From contig CASEUJ010000020.1 of the NCBI GenBank assembly GCA_949291125.1, forward strand, positions 1 through 64,000: DNA of 64,000 nucleotides. The letters run 5' to 3'. The stretch's first letter is position 1. Each line of letters begins with the position of its first letter. Both the position numbers and the translations under genes were made by a program. The notes beneath the pieces are model-generated. The model saw only the letters and a list, made by a program, of their open reading frames with translations, had not been told where the DNA came from and did no database searches. This DNA is from an uncultured Ruminococcus sp. (GTDB lineage: Bacteria; Bacillota; Clostridia; Oscillospirales; Ruminococcaceae). Positions 35,779-45,972 of this stretch are shown in pieces.

Positions 35779-36888
35779 TCAATCCCAACTCGGTGTTTTG
35801 CCGACGGCCCCGGTCGCATAATAGATTAAAATTTTGTAAGCGTCTGCAATGGTGATTTCGCCGTCGCCGTCCACATCAGCCGCAGCCCGCTGATCCTCGG
35901 TCAGTTCAAGCTCCAGCCCGGCGGATTCACTAGCATAAGCCACAAGCGCCTGATAGGCGTCCTGAATCGTGATTTCACCATCTCCGTCTACGTCACCGGT
36001 GGAAAGGGAAGTGGTACCGGTGGCAACCGGAGGGTCGGGCTCGGGCTCGGCGGTCAAGAGGTCGATCTCGCCATACGTCGTAAAACACGCCAGATCTTCG
36101 AAAGAATACTGATACTTTTCGTCCATGTTCTCAAAGGTCGCCTCAGGGTATGCCTCCGTCACTGCCGCCACAAGGGCTACATAGTCCGTAAAGTCCTCCA
36201 ACTGGGTCACCCGATAATACATCTCTCCCGACTTGGCATCCTCTGTATAGGTGACAATGGCGTCATCATCATACGCCGCCGCCATGGTCTGTAGTGCATC
36301 TTCGTTGCCGTCCGGGACATTACAGATATGCATTTCCTGGATATAGAATCCAGGGCTGGAAATGGTGAAAACTGGGGAATAGGTCGCGGATTCGATCGCA
36401 CCGACCTCCTGAAGCTGATCGCACAGGGCGATCAGGGTGTTCTCCTTACTGGGATAGTCCGCCGGATCAACGGAATAAGCGCCGTCTTCGGTTTTCTCAT
36501 CAAACAGCGTGACGGTCATTGTGTCCTGCGTAGTCTGACTTTCCCGACAAAACTCGAAATCCAGTTCGGTCTCATATTCCGCGTAAATCGCAGCGTAGGT
36601 GTCATAGGCTTCGATGGGCACGACCAGTTCGGTGTAGTTATAGCGGAAGTAGCTCGTCATATAGAGCGAGGTTTCCATTTCTGAGATTTTTTGATACACC
36701 AGATAAGCGCGATACTCTTCGCCATTCCATGCGTTCCAACTTAGCGCCCCCTGATCGTCGAACAACGTATAACCCTCAGGCGCAGAGATTTCAGTGCCGA
36801 ATATGGCTCTGGCGGAGATACCGGAGATGGAAGTAGCAGAGATTATACCGGATATAAAAAGAGCAAGTATTTTTTTGTATTTTTTCAT
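35779..36888 (-). CDS. Secreted dockerin protein, paralogue 1
   Basis: 369 aa. Signal peptide about 1-27 (MKKYKKILALFISGII...), a body of about 270 residues, then a type-I dockerin (about 300-369) with two EF-hand-like calcium repeats GDVDGDGEITIQDAY and ADVDGDGEITIADAY and a terminal PSWD shared by all three paralogues. The body has no catalytic motif I can see; it reads as two alpha/beta repeats (helices EAYDTYAAIYAEY and ENTLIALCDQL, then NEDALQTMAAAY and FTDYVALVAAV). Expected to dock on a scaffoldin cohesin. AAAGGATGATTTTT sets the start. Last gene of its operon; very similar to paralogue 2. Confidence 0.85.
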   Translation of the reverse strand: MKKYKKILALFISGIISATSISGISARAIFGTEISAPEGYTLFDDQGALSWNAWNGEEYRAYLVYQKISEMETSLYMTSYFRYNYTELVVPIEAYDTYAAIYAEYETELDFEFCRESQTTQDTMTVTLFDEKTEDGAYSVDPADYPSKENTLIALCDQLQEVGAIESATYSPVFTISSPGFYIQEMHICNVPDGNEDALQTMAAAYDDDAIVTYTEDAKSGEMYYRVTQLEDFTDYVALVAAVTEAYPEATFENMDEKYQYSFEDLACFTTYGEIDLLTAEPEPDPPVATGTTSLSTGDVDGDGEITIQDAYQALVAYASESAGLELELTEDQRAAADVDGDGEITIADAYKILIYYATGAVGKTPSWD

Positions 36889-36920
36889 AAAAATCATCCT
36901 TTCTTATTTTATGATGCGGC

Positions 36921-38015
36921 TCAATCCCAGCTCGGTGTTCTGCCGACAGACTCGGTCGCATAATAGATTAAAATCTTGAAAGCGTCTGCAATGGTGATTT
37001 CGCCGTCGCCGTCTACATCAGCCACAGCCTGCTGTTCCCCGGTCAGCTCAATCTCCAGCCCGGCGGATGCACTGGCATATGCCACAAGCGCCTGATAGGC
37101 GTCCTGAAGAGTGATATCGCCGTCACCGTCTATGTCACCGGTGGAAAGGGTTGTGGTGCCGGTGGCAACCGGAGGGTCGGACTCGGGCTCGGCGGTCAGG
37201 AGGTCGATGGCACCATACTCTGTAATAATTGCATCCTCTTGGAATTGAATCAGATCCATTTCCACAGTTGCCTCTGGATACACCGCAGACACTGCCGCCG
37301 CAATGGTTACATAGTCCTCATAGTTCTCCACCGAAGAAACCTGATACTTTTCATCCGCATAGGTGACTGTGCCGTCGGCATCGTATTCTGCCACAATAGT
37401 CTGGAGAGCATCCGTCTCCCCTGCCGGGATGCCGCCAATATTTACGATCTGATTGTGAGATCCATACTCAGAGATTGTAAAAACGGCAGAATATTCAGCA
37501 GATTCTAACGCACCGGCTTCCTGCAATCGAGCGCACATAGTAATCAGGGTGTTCTCCTTACTGAGATAGTCCGCCGGATCAACGGAATAAGCGCCGTCCT
37601 CGGTTTTCTCATCAAACAGCGTGATGGTCATTGTGTCCTGCGTAGTCTGACTTTCCCGACAAAACTCGAAATCCAGTTCGGTCTCATATTCTGCGTAAAT
37701 CGCAGCATAGGTGTCATAGGCTTCGACGGGCACGACCAGTTCGGTGTAATTATAGCGGAAGAGATTCGTCAAATAAAGCCAGGTTTCCATTTCCGTTTCG
37801 AGAATTCTCTGATATACGATATATCCACGAGTCCCTCCCTTACCATCTGATGCAAGCCATTTTAACGTGCCCTGATCATCGATCTGAGCATACCCCTCTG
37901 GTGCAGTAATTTCATTGTTAAAGATGGCACGGGCATTGGCTGAAATGCCGGGAACGGATACCGCACAAATCACACCGGATGTAAAAAGAGCAAGTATTTT
38001 TTTCACCTTTTTCAT
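36921..38015 (-). CDS. Secreted dockerin protein, paralogue 2
   Basis: 364 aa. Signal peptide (MKKVKKILALFTSGVICAV...), the same two-repeat body as paralogue 1 and a C-terminal dockerin with GDIDGDGDITLQDAY and ADVDGDGEITIADAF. The stretch EAYDTYAAIYAEYETELDFE is identical to paralogue 1, while the second repeat has diverged, indicating a recent tandem duplication. It lies between the decayed protease copy (upstream) and paralogue 1 (33 bp downstream). Start chosen by spacing from AAAGG; an adjacent ATG is equivalent. Function unknown. Confidence 0.85.
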   Translation of the reverse strand: MKKVKKILALFTSGVICAVSVPGISANARAIFNNEITAPEGYAQIDDQGTLKWLASDGKGGTRGYIVYQRILETEMETWLYLTNLFRYNYTELVVPVEAYDTYAAIYAEYETELDFEFCRESQTTQDTMTITLFDEKTEDGAYSVDPADYLSKENTLITMCARLQEAGALESAEYSAVFTISEYGSHNQIVNIGGIPAGETDALQTIVAEYDADGTVTYADEKYQVSSVENYEDYVTIAAAVSAVYPEATVEMDLIQFQEDAIITEYGAIDLLTAEPESDPPVATGTTTLSTGDIDGDGDITLQDAYQALVAYASASAGLEIELTGEQQAVADVDGDGEITIADAFKILIYYATESVGRTPSWD

Positions 38016-38041
38016 CATTATCATCCTTTCTTATCGCTTTT

Positions 38042-38340
38042 TTATATATTCGGATTGTTATAGTAAAAATGTAGTACGTCAGTTGTCATGCGAACTCCAT
38101 AATTACCGCCATGGGTATGAATTGCAATCACCGTGTAATACACTTTATTTTGAAATGTCGTGACTATATACACCGGGGCACCACTTTGCCCACCAGACGT
38201 ATCAGTATTATACTGAAGTCTTTGGTCATCACAGTTCAATATGCTCCCAACTCCAGTATACATATTATCAAAATCTTCTCCAGGGAATCCCGTAATACTA
38301 ATCGATCTGGTGACGGTGCGTCTGTCTGACCGCCGCAGGA
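38042..38340 (-). pseudogene. Decayed serine protease, C-terminal fragment
   Basis: About 85 residues match the C-terminal third of the protease at 39671-40564: ISITGFPGEDFDNMYTGVGS, the catalytic-Ser loop TSGGQSGAPVYI, and the end NNPN. The His and Asp parts are gone. A promoter and an AAAGGAGG site lie directly upstream, fused to the remnant with no proper ATG, as expected after an internal deletion. The frame can be extended to 38416, but that part is promoter DNA. The remnant leads directly into paralogue 2. Confidence 0.75.
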
Positions 38341-38387
38341 TAACCTCCTTTCTTCTGCGGCGCGGGAGATGCTTTTCTGATAAGTTT

Positions 38388-38416
38388 ATCATATCATATA
38401 TTGGTAAATTTGTCAA
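38388..38416 (-). promoter_or_regulatory. Promoter in front of the decayed protease
   Basis: On the minus strand: TTGACA (38416-38411), 17 bp, TATGAT (38393-38388). It would drive paralogues 2 and 1. Confidence 0.7.
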
Positions 38417-38496
38417 GCTAATTCAGACGATTTCGTTATTATTAACCACAAAAAGATCAAATTTTTAGTAATTTTCACAATGAATACATTTTCCAA

Positions 38497-38540
38497 AAAA
38501 ACCGCACAGTCCGGACGATTCTCCGGCTCTGTGCGGTTTT
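38497..38540. terminator. Terminator after paralogue 3
   Basis: ACCGCACAG and CTGTGCGGT stem with a long T-run on the minus strand and a shorter one on the plus strand. It is nearly identical to the hairpin at 35719-35762, and the dockerin-coding DNA next to each is also shared. Confidence 0.8.
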
Positions 38541-38557
38541 GTGTGATATGATGCGGC

Positions 38558-39649
38558 TCAATCCCAGCTCGGTGTTCTGCCGACAGCCTCGGTCGCATAA
38601 TAGATTAAAATTTTGAAAGCGTCTGCAATGGTGATTGCGCCGTCGCCGTCTACATCAGCCGCAGCCTGCTGTTCCTCGGTCAGTTCAAGCTCCAGCCCGG
38701 CGGATGCACTGGCATACGCCACAAGCGCCTGATAGGCGTCCTGAAGAGTGATATCGCCATCGCCGTCTATGTCACCGGTGGAAAGGGTTGTGGTGCCGGT
38801 GGCAACCGGAGGGTCGGGGTCGGGTTCGGCGGTCAGGAGGTCGATGGCATCCGTCTCCAAAGTAAGATTATCAACTGTTTCAAAAACCGAAGTACTCAAA
38901 ACTACAGTTACATCTGAAATCTGTGCTTCTACCGCTTCTTTTACCGCCATTTTCGTTTCAAATGTTGTCACGTCAGTAATGAGATACTCATATATATCGC
39001 CTTCCAGCGGAGTCAGCGTTCCACCATAATCGGCAACGATCTCTGAAACCGTATCTATATTTTCCTCCGTGATACCCGTTACGCCTACCGTTGAATCAAC
39101 CTCTAAACCAGTCGCAACACAACAATAATATCTGGCTTCTAAAAGCAGATCCGCCGCTTTTAACTCCTGTGTCAATTCGAATATGATATCATATTTGTCT
39201 TCAAACTCTGCGGGATCGCAGGATTCCACGCCGTCTGCATTCTTGTTGTCATAGTACGTGTAATAAATTTCCCCCGACGATTCGTCTTTCACTTCCTCAT
39301 CAAAATTTAGGGAATCTGCATAAACCGCATAGATCTGTTCAAATGCATCGATGTTTTCTTCTGTGACACAGAACTGTACATAATTAAACATATGATTCTT
39401 CGCCAGAATGATATGTCCCGTTTCCGGATTTTCATAGACTACATAGGGCACCGCAAACGGCTCTGGGGGATCGATCCATCCATTCGCCGCATCCTGATAA
39501 TAACCATTATCTTCGAATTGTACATAGCCATCGGGCGCAGAGAGCCCGTCAATCCCCCTAAAGATCGCATTTACGGGAAAAGAAAACATGGCGCTCATGC
39601 AAAAAATGGAAGACAGACCGATCGCAAATACCTTTTTTATTTTTTTCAT
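38558..39649 (-). CDS. Secreted dockerin protein, paralogue 3
   Basis: 363 aa. Signal peptide about 1-28 (MKKIKKVFAIGLSSIFCMSA...), body and type-I dockerin (about 294-363: GDIDGDGDITLQDAY, ADVDGDGAITIADAF). The body is the most diverged of the three but keeps the same layout: helix ENIDAFEQIYAVYAD, strand GEIYYTYYD, helix DIIFELTQELKAAD, strand LEARYYCCVA, then a second set (ENIDTVSEIVADY, YEYLITDV, AVKEAVEAQI, DVTVVLST). This alpha/beta alternation suggests two ferredoxin-like domains (inference). It follows the intact protease by 21 bp in one operon. AAAGGAG precedes the ATG. Confidence 0.85.
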   Translation of the reverse strand: MKKIKKVFAIGLSSIFCMSAMFSFPVNAIFRGIDGLSAPDGYVQFEDNGYYQDAANGWIDPPEPFAVPYVVYENPETGHIILAKNHMFNYVQFCVTEENIDAFEQIYAVYADSLNFDEEVKDESSGEIYYTYYDNKNADGVESCDPAEFEDKYDIIFELTQELKAADLLLEARYYCCVATGLEVDSTVGVTGITEENIDTVSEIVADYGGTLTPLEGDIYEYLITDVTTFETKMAVKEAVEAQISDVTVVLSTSVFETVDNLTLETDAIDLLTAEPDPDPPVATGTTTLSTGDIDGDGDITLQDAYQALVAYASASAGLELELTEEQQAAADVDGDGAITIADAFKILIYYATEAVGRTPSWD

Positions 39650-39670
39650 AATAATCGCTCCTTTCAGTTT

Positions 39671-40564
39671 TTAATCGTATAAATATGGCGCGTTTGGATT
39701 ATTTTTGAAAAATTGTAATAAATTTGTCGTGACACGCGTAGCCCCATTAGACGTACCACCCGTTGTATGAATTCCTACCACAGAATAGTAAACATTGTTA
39801 TTAAACGAAGTTGTAATATACACAGGACCTCCGCTGTTGCCACCACTTGTATCATTGTTGTAAAATATCTTATAATCAGTAGCAGAATAAAATGAACCTG
39901 TACCGGTATACATCGTATCCTGCGTATTTGAATTCACAACGGTGTTGTTCACTACTTGTGGGAATCCGGTAATCGAAAAAGCACTGTTTGAACTAGAATA
40001 ATTGTCCATTAACAGCCCCAGGTTAAAAATTGCATAATCGCTTAAATCATCACCAACAGTAATTAAAGCGTAATCATAATTAGAACTATCAGAAAAAGTT
40101 CTGTACGGTCTAGGAATGTGTATTTCCTGCAAATTGGTAACAGTTTTTTCAATGTCTCCGTCGCCATCAAATAATCTGATTGAAGATATCTCATAAACAG
40201 AAGATGTTGATTGATTGTAAACACAGTGTGCCGCAGTTGCAATCGTATGATCATCTACTACAAATCCTGTTCCCATATATCCGTCATTCGTCATCAATTT
40301 TACAACACCGCTTTTTGTAAAATCGACAACTCTAGTGTCATTTCCAATAACATTGTATGTGCTCACACCATTCGATGACACCGTTGAAACAGAATCAAGA
40401 TTATAAGAGCCAAGCGAAATACCAGTTCCTGCATCGTATACATCGTAGTAAATATTCGTATTGATATATGCTGCTGATATGATATTTCTGGGAATGTAAA
40501 TGGAGAGCACAAGCATTGTGACAGAGGTCACCAATGCTACTATTCTTCTTGCACACAATTTCAT
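39671..40564 (-). CDS. Secreted V8/trypsin-like serine protease
   Basis: 297 aa. N-terminal signal (about 1-32), a possible propeptide (about 33-75), then a chymotrypsin-fold domain with the triad H113 (IATAAHCVY), D164 (NYDYALITV) and S244 (DTSGGNSGGPVYI). Closest in style to glutamyl endopeptidase/V8-type proteases. It has no dockerin of its own, but the gene directly upstream encodes a free dockerin and the gene directly downstream encodes a dockerin protein. GGAGGAG precedes the start. A truncated second copy lies at 38042-38340. Confidence 0.88.
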   Translation of the reverse strand: MKLCARRIVALVTSVTMLVLSIYIPRNIISAAYINTNIYYDVYDAGTGISLGSYNLDSVSTVSSNGVSTYNVIGNDTRVVDFTKSGVVKLMTNDGYMGTGFVVDDHTIATAAHCVYNQSTSSVYEISSIRLFDGDGDIEKTVTNLQEIHIPRPYRTFSDSSNYDYALITVGDDLSDYAIFNLGLLMDNYSSSNSAFSITGFPQVVNNTVVNSNTQDTMYTGTGSFYSATDYKIFYNNDTSGGNSGGPVYITTSFNNNVYYSVVGIHTTGGTSNGATRVTTNLLQFFKNNPNAPYLYD

Positions 40565-40578
40565 AAAAACTCCTCCTT

Positions 40579-40875
40579 TTATCCCGTATATGGTAGACTG
40601 CTAATATTTCCCATTATAAACGCAAGCAAAATTTGACGATCAACGTCATCGATTATCGCATTTACATTCACATCTGCAGCGCTATAATCACTCAACACAT
40701 ACTCGCCATTCAAAAAACGGGCAAGCGCTATCGTATCGCTCATGCTAATCAAATTATCCCCATTGATATCTCCAAGATAATTTGCAGATGTCTTCATCGT
40801 CATCGTGCCGAACATGGTACTCATCGTACCAATGACAGCAAGGAAAGATATGATCTTTTTGGTTTTATTTTTCAT
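40579..40875 (-). CDS. Stand-alone secreted dockerin
   Basis: 98 aa. A signal peptide (about 1-32, MKNKTKKIISFLAVIGTMST...) is followed almost directly by a dockerin: GDINGDNLISMSDTIALARF and ADVNVNAIIDDVDRQILLAF. The second calcium loop is degenerate (ADVNVNAIIDD lacks some Asp/Asn ligands). There is no other domain. It is 14 bp upstream of the serine protease. The longer frame upstream includes the 5' leader; AAAGGAG fixes this ATG. It might mark the protease for the scaffoldin if the two proteins interact, or it may be a domain split from it. Confidence 0.8.
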   Translation of the reverse strand: MKNKTKKIISFLAVIGTMSTMFGTMTMKTSANYLGDINGDNLISMSDTIALARFLNGEYVLSDYSAADVNVNAIIDDVDRQILLAFIMGNISSLPYTG

Positions 40876-40928
40876 AATAATCGCTCCTTTACATGGAAAC
40901 ACGATTATACAAATCACATTTTTCATCG

Positions 40929-40961
40929 CTATGTTCCGTATGTTCGCCGCGTGATAACCAT
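40929..40961 (-). CDS. Possible 10-codon leader peptide ahead of the dockerin operon
   Basis: MVITRRTYGT with AAAGGAGGG directly before its ATG, inside the leader between promoter and the stand-alone dockerin gene. The spacing to the ATG is tight. It could be a regulatory upstream frame or chance. Confidence 0.25.
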   Translation of the reverse strand: MVITRRTYGT

Positions 40962-41004
40962 CCCTCCTTTTACGGCATGGAATTTGTTTCTGTTTTATAT
41001 ATTC

Positions 41005-41033
41005 AGTATACCATAAAATAGTTTCCACGTCAA
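41005..41033 (-). promoter_or_regulatory. Promoter of the protease-dockerin operon
   Basis: On the minus strand: TTGACG (41033-41028), 17 bp, TATACT (41010-41005). The 5' leader is about 125 nt. Confidence 0.7.
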
Positions 41034-41108
41034 TGACTTTTGGAATATTTGTAATGATTAAACAACAAATAAACTGTATTTTTATCTATTTTTACAATAA
41101 TTTATTCC

Positions 41109-41138
41109 AAAAAAGAACGCACCCTTCTGGATGCGTTC
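41109..41138 (-). terminator. Terminator of the ATP synthase operon
   Basis: On the minus strand GAACGCA and TGCGTTC form the stem, followed by T6. Confidence 0.8.
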
Positions 41139-41149
41139 CTGTATTTCGT

Positions 41150-41566
41150 TTATATCTCATGATTATGCCGCTTGGAGATCTTTAGGCGGTTAATCGCGCG
41201 ATTGAGCGCCGCCTGGCTATGGTAATACTGCATAATGCTCTGTTTATGCAACAGACGCTCTTTGGCACGCGCCGCAGCCTCTGCCGCACGCTTGGCGTCA
41301 ATCTCTTCCGGAAGCTCGATGGCATCTCCCAGCACCAGCACATAGTCCTTGCGGATCTCTGCAAAGCCCTCGCTGATCGCAGCATAGTGCCATTCGCCGT
41401 CCACCATATATTTCAGTTCGCCGGGGCTGACTACCGTGACCATAGACTCATGTCCCGGCAGAATCCCCACCATGCCATCCATTGTAGGAAACACCAGGTG
41501 TTCCGATGGTCCTACATAGAAGGGACGATCAGAGGCCAGGATCTCCAGCTGAAATGTCTTTTCCAT
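41150..41566 (-). CDS. atpC: ATP synthase F1 subunit epsilon
   Basis: 138 aa. N-terminal beta-sandwich (FQLEILASDRPFYVGPSEHL ... DGMVGILPGHESMV) and the C-terminal helical hairpin with the Arg/Ala-rich AKRAAEAAARAKERL. The rotor subunit that couples gamma to the c-ring and can inhibit hydrolysis. Start taken as ATG (GAGGGATGC upstream) rather than the GTG one codon earlier. Last gene of the operon. Confidence 0.94.
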   Translation of the reverse strand: MEKTFQLEILASDRPFYVGPSEHLVFPTMDGMVGILPGHESMVTVVSPGELKYMVDGEWHYAAISEGFAEIRKDYVLVLGDAIELPEEIDAKRAAEAAARAKERLLHKQSIMQYYHSQAALNRAINRLKISKRHNHEI

Positions 41567-41576
41567 CACGCATCCC

Positions 41577-43061
<1,485 letters not shown>

Positions 43062-43949
43062 TTATAGCCCTGCGCCTGCGACGATTTCGGTGATCTCTTG
43101 GGTGATCGCCGCCTGACGGGCACGGTTATATTGCAGCGACAGCGACTGGAGCATATCCTTTGCGCTTGTCGTCGCCGAATCCATCGCGGACATCCGCGCT
43201 TGCTGTTCACTACAGAAGGAATCTACCATAGCACTATAGATCAGACCCTTCATAAAATTTGGGGTCAGATGCTCCATGACAAGATTGGGGTTCGGGAAGA
43301 ACTCAGCCACGTGATGACGCGTGATCTCACCCTCGGTACGCACAAAGTGCGCCGCATCCAGGGGCAATAACTGTAAAATCTTTGGTTCAAAGGCGATAGA
43401 TGACACCATATCGGTATAGATGATGTACACATCATCCAGCTTGCCCTCTTCAAAGAGTTTCAGCATCTGTTCGGCAATTCGTCTCGAACGATAAAGGGTG
43501 GGGTTTTGGGTGGTGTAGATAAACTCTGCGTCCACATCCATCTCCCCTGCCCGTGCCCGGCGCTGGAAGTACATTCGTCCGACCTGCCCCATGACAAACA
43601 GGCTGGCATGGGCACTGGCCTCCATCTTCTGCTCCGTCAACTTGATAACGTTGTGGTTATACGAGCCGCACATGCCCTTATCGGCGGTGATGACGATATA
43701 GCCCACCTTCCGGTTCTCTGGTGCAATGTGCTTGCGGCGGTCGAAATAGCGCATGTCGATATCCTCCGGCGCACGCGACAAGATACTACGCATCGCATAG
43801 AGCAGTTTATCAAAATAAGGCTGGGTCGCCGCAAGGTCTTTCTTCGCCTTTTTGAGCTTTGAAGATGAAATCAGATACATCGCGTTTGTGATCTTCATGA
43901 TATCATTGATGCTTTTGATCCGATCCCGGATCTCTCGCATATTGCTCAT
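43062..43949 (-). CDS. atpG: ATP synthase F1 subunit gamma
   Basis: 295 aa central shaft. Conserved N-terminal helix (REIRDRIKSINDIMKITNAM) and C-terminal helix (ARMSAMDSATTSAKDMLQSL ... NRARQAAITQEITEIVAGA). Starts one base after the atpA stop region. Confidence 0.97.
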   Translation of the reverse strand: MSNMREIRDRIKSINDIMKITNAMYLISSSKLKKAKKDLAATQPYFDKLLYAMRSILSRAPEDIDMRYFDRRKHIAPENRKVGYIVITADKGMCGSYNHNVIKLTEQKMEASAHASLFVMGQVGRMYFQRRARAGEMDVDAEFIYTTQNPTLYRSRRIAEQMLKLFEEGKLDDVYIIYTDMVSSIAFEPKILQLLPLDAAHFVRTEGEITRHHVAEFFPNPNLVMEHLTPNFMKGLIYSAMVDSFCSEQQARMSAMDSATTSAKDMLQSLSLQYNRARQAAITQEITEIVAGAGL

Positions 43950-43950
43950 C

Positions 43951-45459
43951 TTAATTCACCTGCTTTTTGTATTGCCGGACAACCTCTAACAGCTGCTGGA
44001 GATGTTCATCGGAAAGCGTACCCTTGTCCTTGATCTCTTCCAATGCCTCGCCGCCGTTGTGAGCGACGTATTGTAAAAGTCCCTCACGGAAGCTGCGCAG
44101 TTCTGCCGGATCAATGTCATCAAACAGCTTATTGGACGCCGCCGACAATAACACAACTTCCTTCCACATCGAAAGCGGATGATACAGCGGCTGTTTGAGC
44201 AGCTCCATCAGGATGTGGCCGTGGTCGAGCATCGCCTGCGTCGCCGGATCCAAATCCGAGCTGAACTGAGTAAAGACCTCCATCTCTCGAAACTGTGCCA
44301 GTTCGATACGCATTTGACCGGCTACCTTTTTCATGGCCTTAGTCTGCGCAGCACCGCCAACACGGGATACCGAAAGTCCAACATTGACCGCCGGGCGCAT
44401 ACCAGAGTTAAACAATTCGGTTTCCAGGAAGATCTGACCGTCGGTGATCGAAATGACATTGGTCGGAATATAGGCGGAAACATCGCCTGCCTGAGTTTCG
44501 ATGATGGGAAGCGCCGTAATAGAACCGCCGCCACTCTGGTCATCCAACCGGCAGGAACGCTCTAACAGACGAGAGTGGAGATAGAATACGTCGCCGGGAT
44601 ATGCTTCACGCCCCGGCGGACGGTGGAGCAACAAGGACATCGCACGATATGCCACCGCGTGCTTGGACAGATCGTCATAGACGATCAGTACATCCTTGCC
44701 CTGGCTCATAAAGTATTCTGCAATCGCCGTGCCGGAATACGGCGCGATATACTGTACCGGTGCCGGATCACTGGCGGACGCCGACACCACGATAGTATAG
44801 TCCATGGCACCGTTCTTTTTCAGAGTGGAAACGATTTTTGCAACTGTTGAAGACTTTTGTCCGATCGCCACATAAATACAAATGACATCCTGTCCCTTTT
44901 GGTTGATGATGGCGTCTACGGCGATGGATGTCTTACCGGTCTGGCGGTCGCCGATAATCAGCTCACGCTGACCTCTGCCGATCGGGAACATCGCGTCGAT
45001 AGAGAGGATTCCAGTTTGCAGCGGCACAGATACGGATTTGCGGTGTGCCACGCCCGGTGCCTCACGTTCGATGGGGAAAAACTGGTCTGCCGTCAACGGC
45101 TCGCCGCCGTCAATCGGGCTGCCCAATGCATCCACCACTCTGCCCACCATGGCGTCACTGACGCCGATGCCGGCGCGCTTGCCGGTGCGGACCACGTTTG
45201 TGCCCTCAGTAATACCATAGTCGCTGCCGAGCAAAACAACGCCGATGGTCTTAGTCTCTAAGTTTTGTACAATGCCCCGGACACCGGTTTCAAATTCCAC
45301 CAGCTCGCCATACATAGCGTGCTGCATGCCAAATACCGTCGCGATGCCGTCGCCCACGCGGACAACGGTACCGGTTTCTTGTACACCGGACTTTCGGTCA
45401 AAGTCCTCGATTTCGCTTTTCAAAACGGATATAATCTCACTTGCATTCATGGTACTCAT
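43951..45459 (-). CDS. atpA: ATP synthase F1 subunit alpha
   Basis: 502 aa non-catalytic nucleotide-binding subunit. P-loop GDRQTGKT (about 169-176), the arginine-finger region ([20 protein letters not shown]) and [20 protein letters not shown]. The first ATG is preceded by GGAGGTGAGGG; a second ATG follows at codon 4. Confidence 0.98.
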   Translation of the reverse strand: MSTMNASEIISVLKSEIEDFDRKSGVQETGTVVRVGDGIATVFGMQHAMYGELVEFETGVRGIVQNLETKTIGVVLLGSDYGITEGTNVVRTGKRAGIGVSDAMVGRVVDALGSPIDGGEPLTADQFFPIEREAPGVAHRKSVSVPLQTGILSIDAMFPIGRGQRELIIGDRQTGKTSIAVDAIINQKGQDVICIYVAIGQKSSTVAKIVSTLKKNGAMDYTIVVSASASDPAPVQYIAPYSGTAIAEYFMSQGKDVLIVYDDLSKHAVAYRAMSLLLHRPPGREAYPGDVFYLHSRLLERSCRLDDQSGGGSITALPIIETQAGDVSAYIPTNVISITDGQIFLETELFNSGMRPAVNVGLSVSRVGGAAQTKAMKKVAGQMRIELAQFREMEVFTQFSSDLDPATQAMLDHGHILMELLKQPLYHPLSMWKEVVLLSAASNKLFDDIDPAELRSFREGLLQYVAHNGGEALEEIKDKGTLSDEHLQQLLEVVRQYKKQVN

Positions 45460-45468
45460 GTCTTACCC

Positions 45469-45972
45469 TCACCTCCGGATCATGCTCTTCCGCATATGTT
45501 GGACGGCGCTGCGCACACTTCTGTCATAAGTCTCATCGCCGATATGCAGGACAAAGCCGCCAACCAGAGCCGGATTCTGTTTCATCTCAAGCAACACTTC
45601 CGGCTTGCCGGTTTTTGCGCAGATCATATTCTTCATCGCTGACACCTGCGCGTCTGTCAGCGGCGTCACATATTCCACAACGGCATGGACGCACTGGTTC
45701 TGCCGTCGCAACAATGTTTCGTACTCGGTCATAATATCCGAAATGCTGTCGATCTGGCCATTGCGGCAGACCACCTTAAAAAAGTTCCAGAGCTCTTGAG
45801 GCAATACCCGCTCGATCACCGAGAACTTCTGCGCTTCAGGGATCGTGGGGTTGGAAAGTGCCTCTGACAGCGCAGGACATGCGTCAAACGCCGCCTTTGC
45901 CGACCGCACCGCCTCTCCGACTCCGTCTAGTGTCAGCAATACGGCAGCATAGGATGAAACTGCTGCATTCAT
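45469..45972 (-). CDS. atpH: ATP synthase F1 subunit delta
   Basis: 167 aa peripheral-stalk subunit linking b to alpha. OSCP-type N-terminal helical domain (SSYAAVLLTLDGVGEAVRSA) and the C-terminal motif region with NPALVGGFVLHIGDETYDRSVR. Its ATG overlaps the atpF stop (ATGA). Confidence 0.93.
   Translation of the reverse strand: MNAAVSSYAAVLLTLDGVGEAVRSAKAAFDACPALSEALSNPTIPEAQKFSVIERVLPQELWNFFKVVCRNGQIDSISDIMTEYETLLRRQNQCVHAVVEYVTPLTDAQVSAMKNMICAKTGKPEVLLEMKQNPALVGGFVLHIGDETYDRSVRSAVQHMRKSMIRR

Noticed and set aside
38558..39649. Serpin-type inhibitor with dockerin
   Set aside because: Cellulosomal serpins are known, but this protein is too short in its non-dockerin part and has no serpin hinge or reactive-loop pattern.
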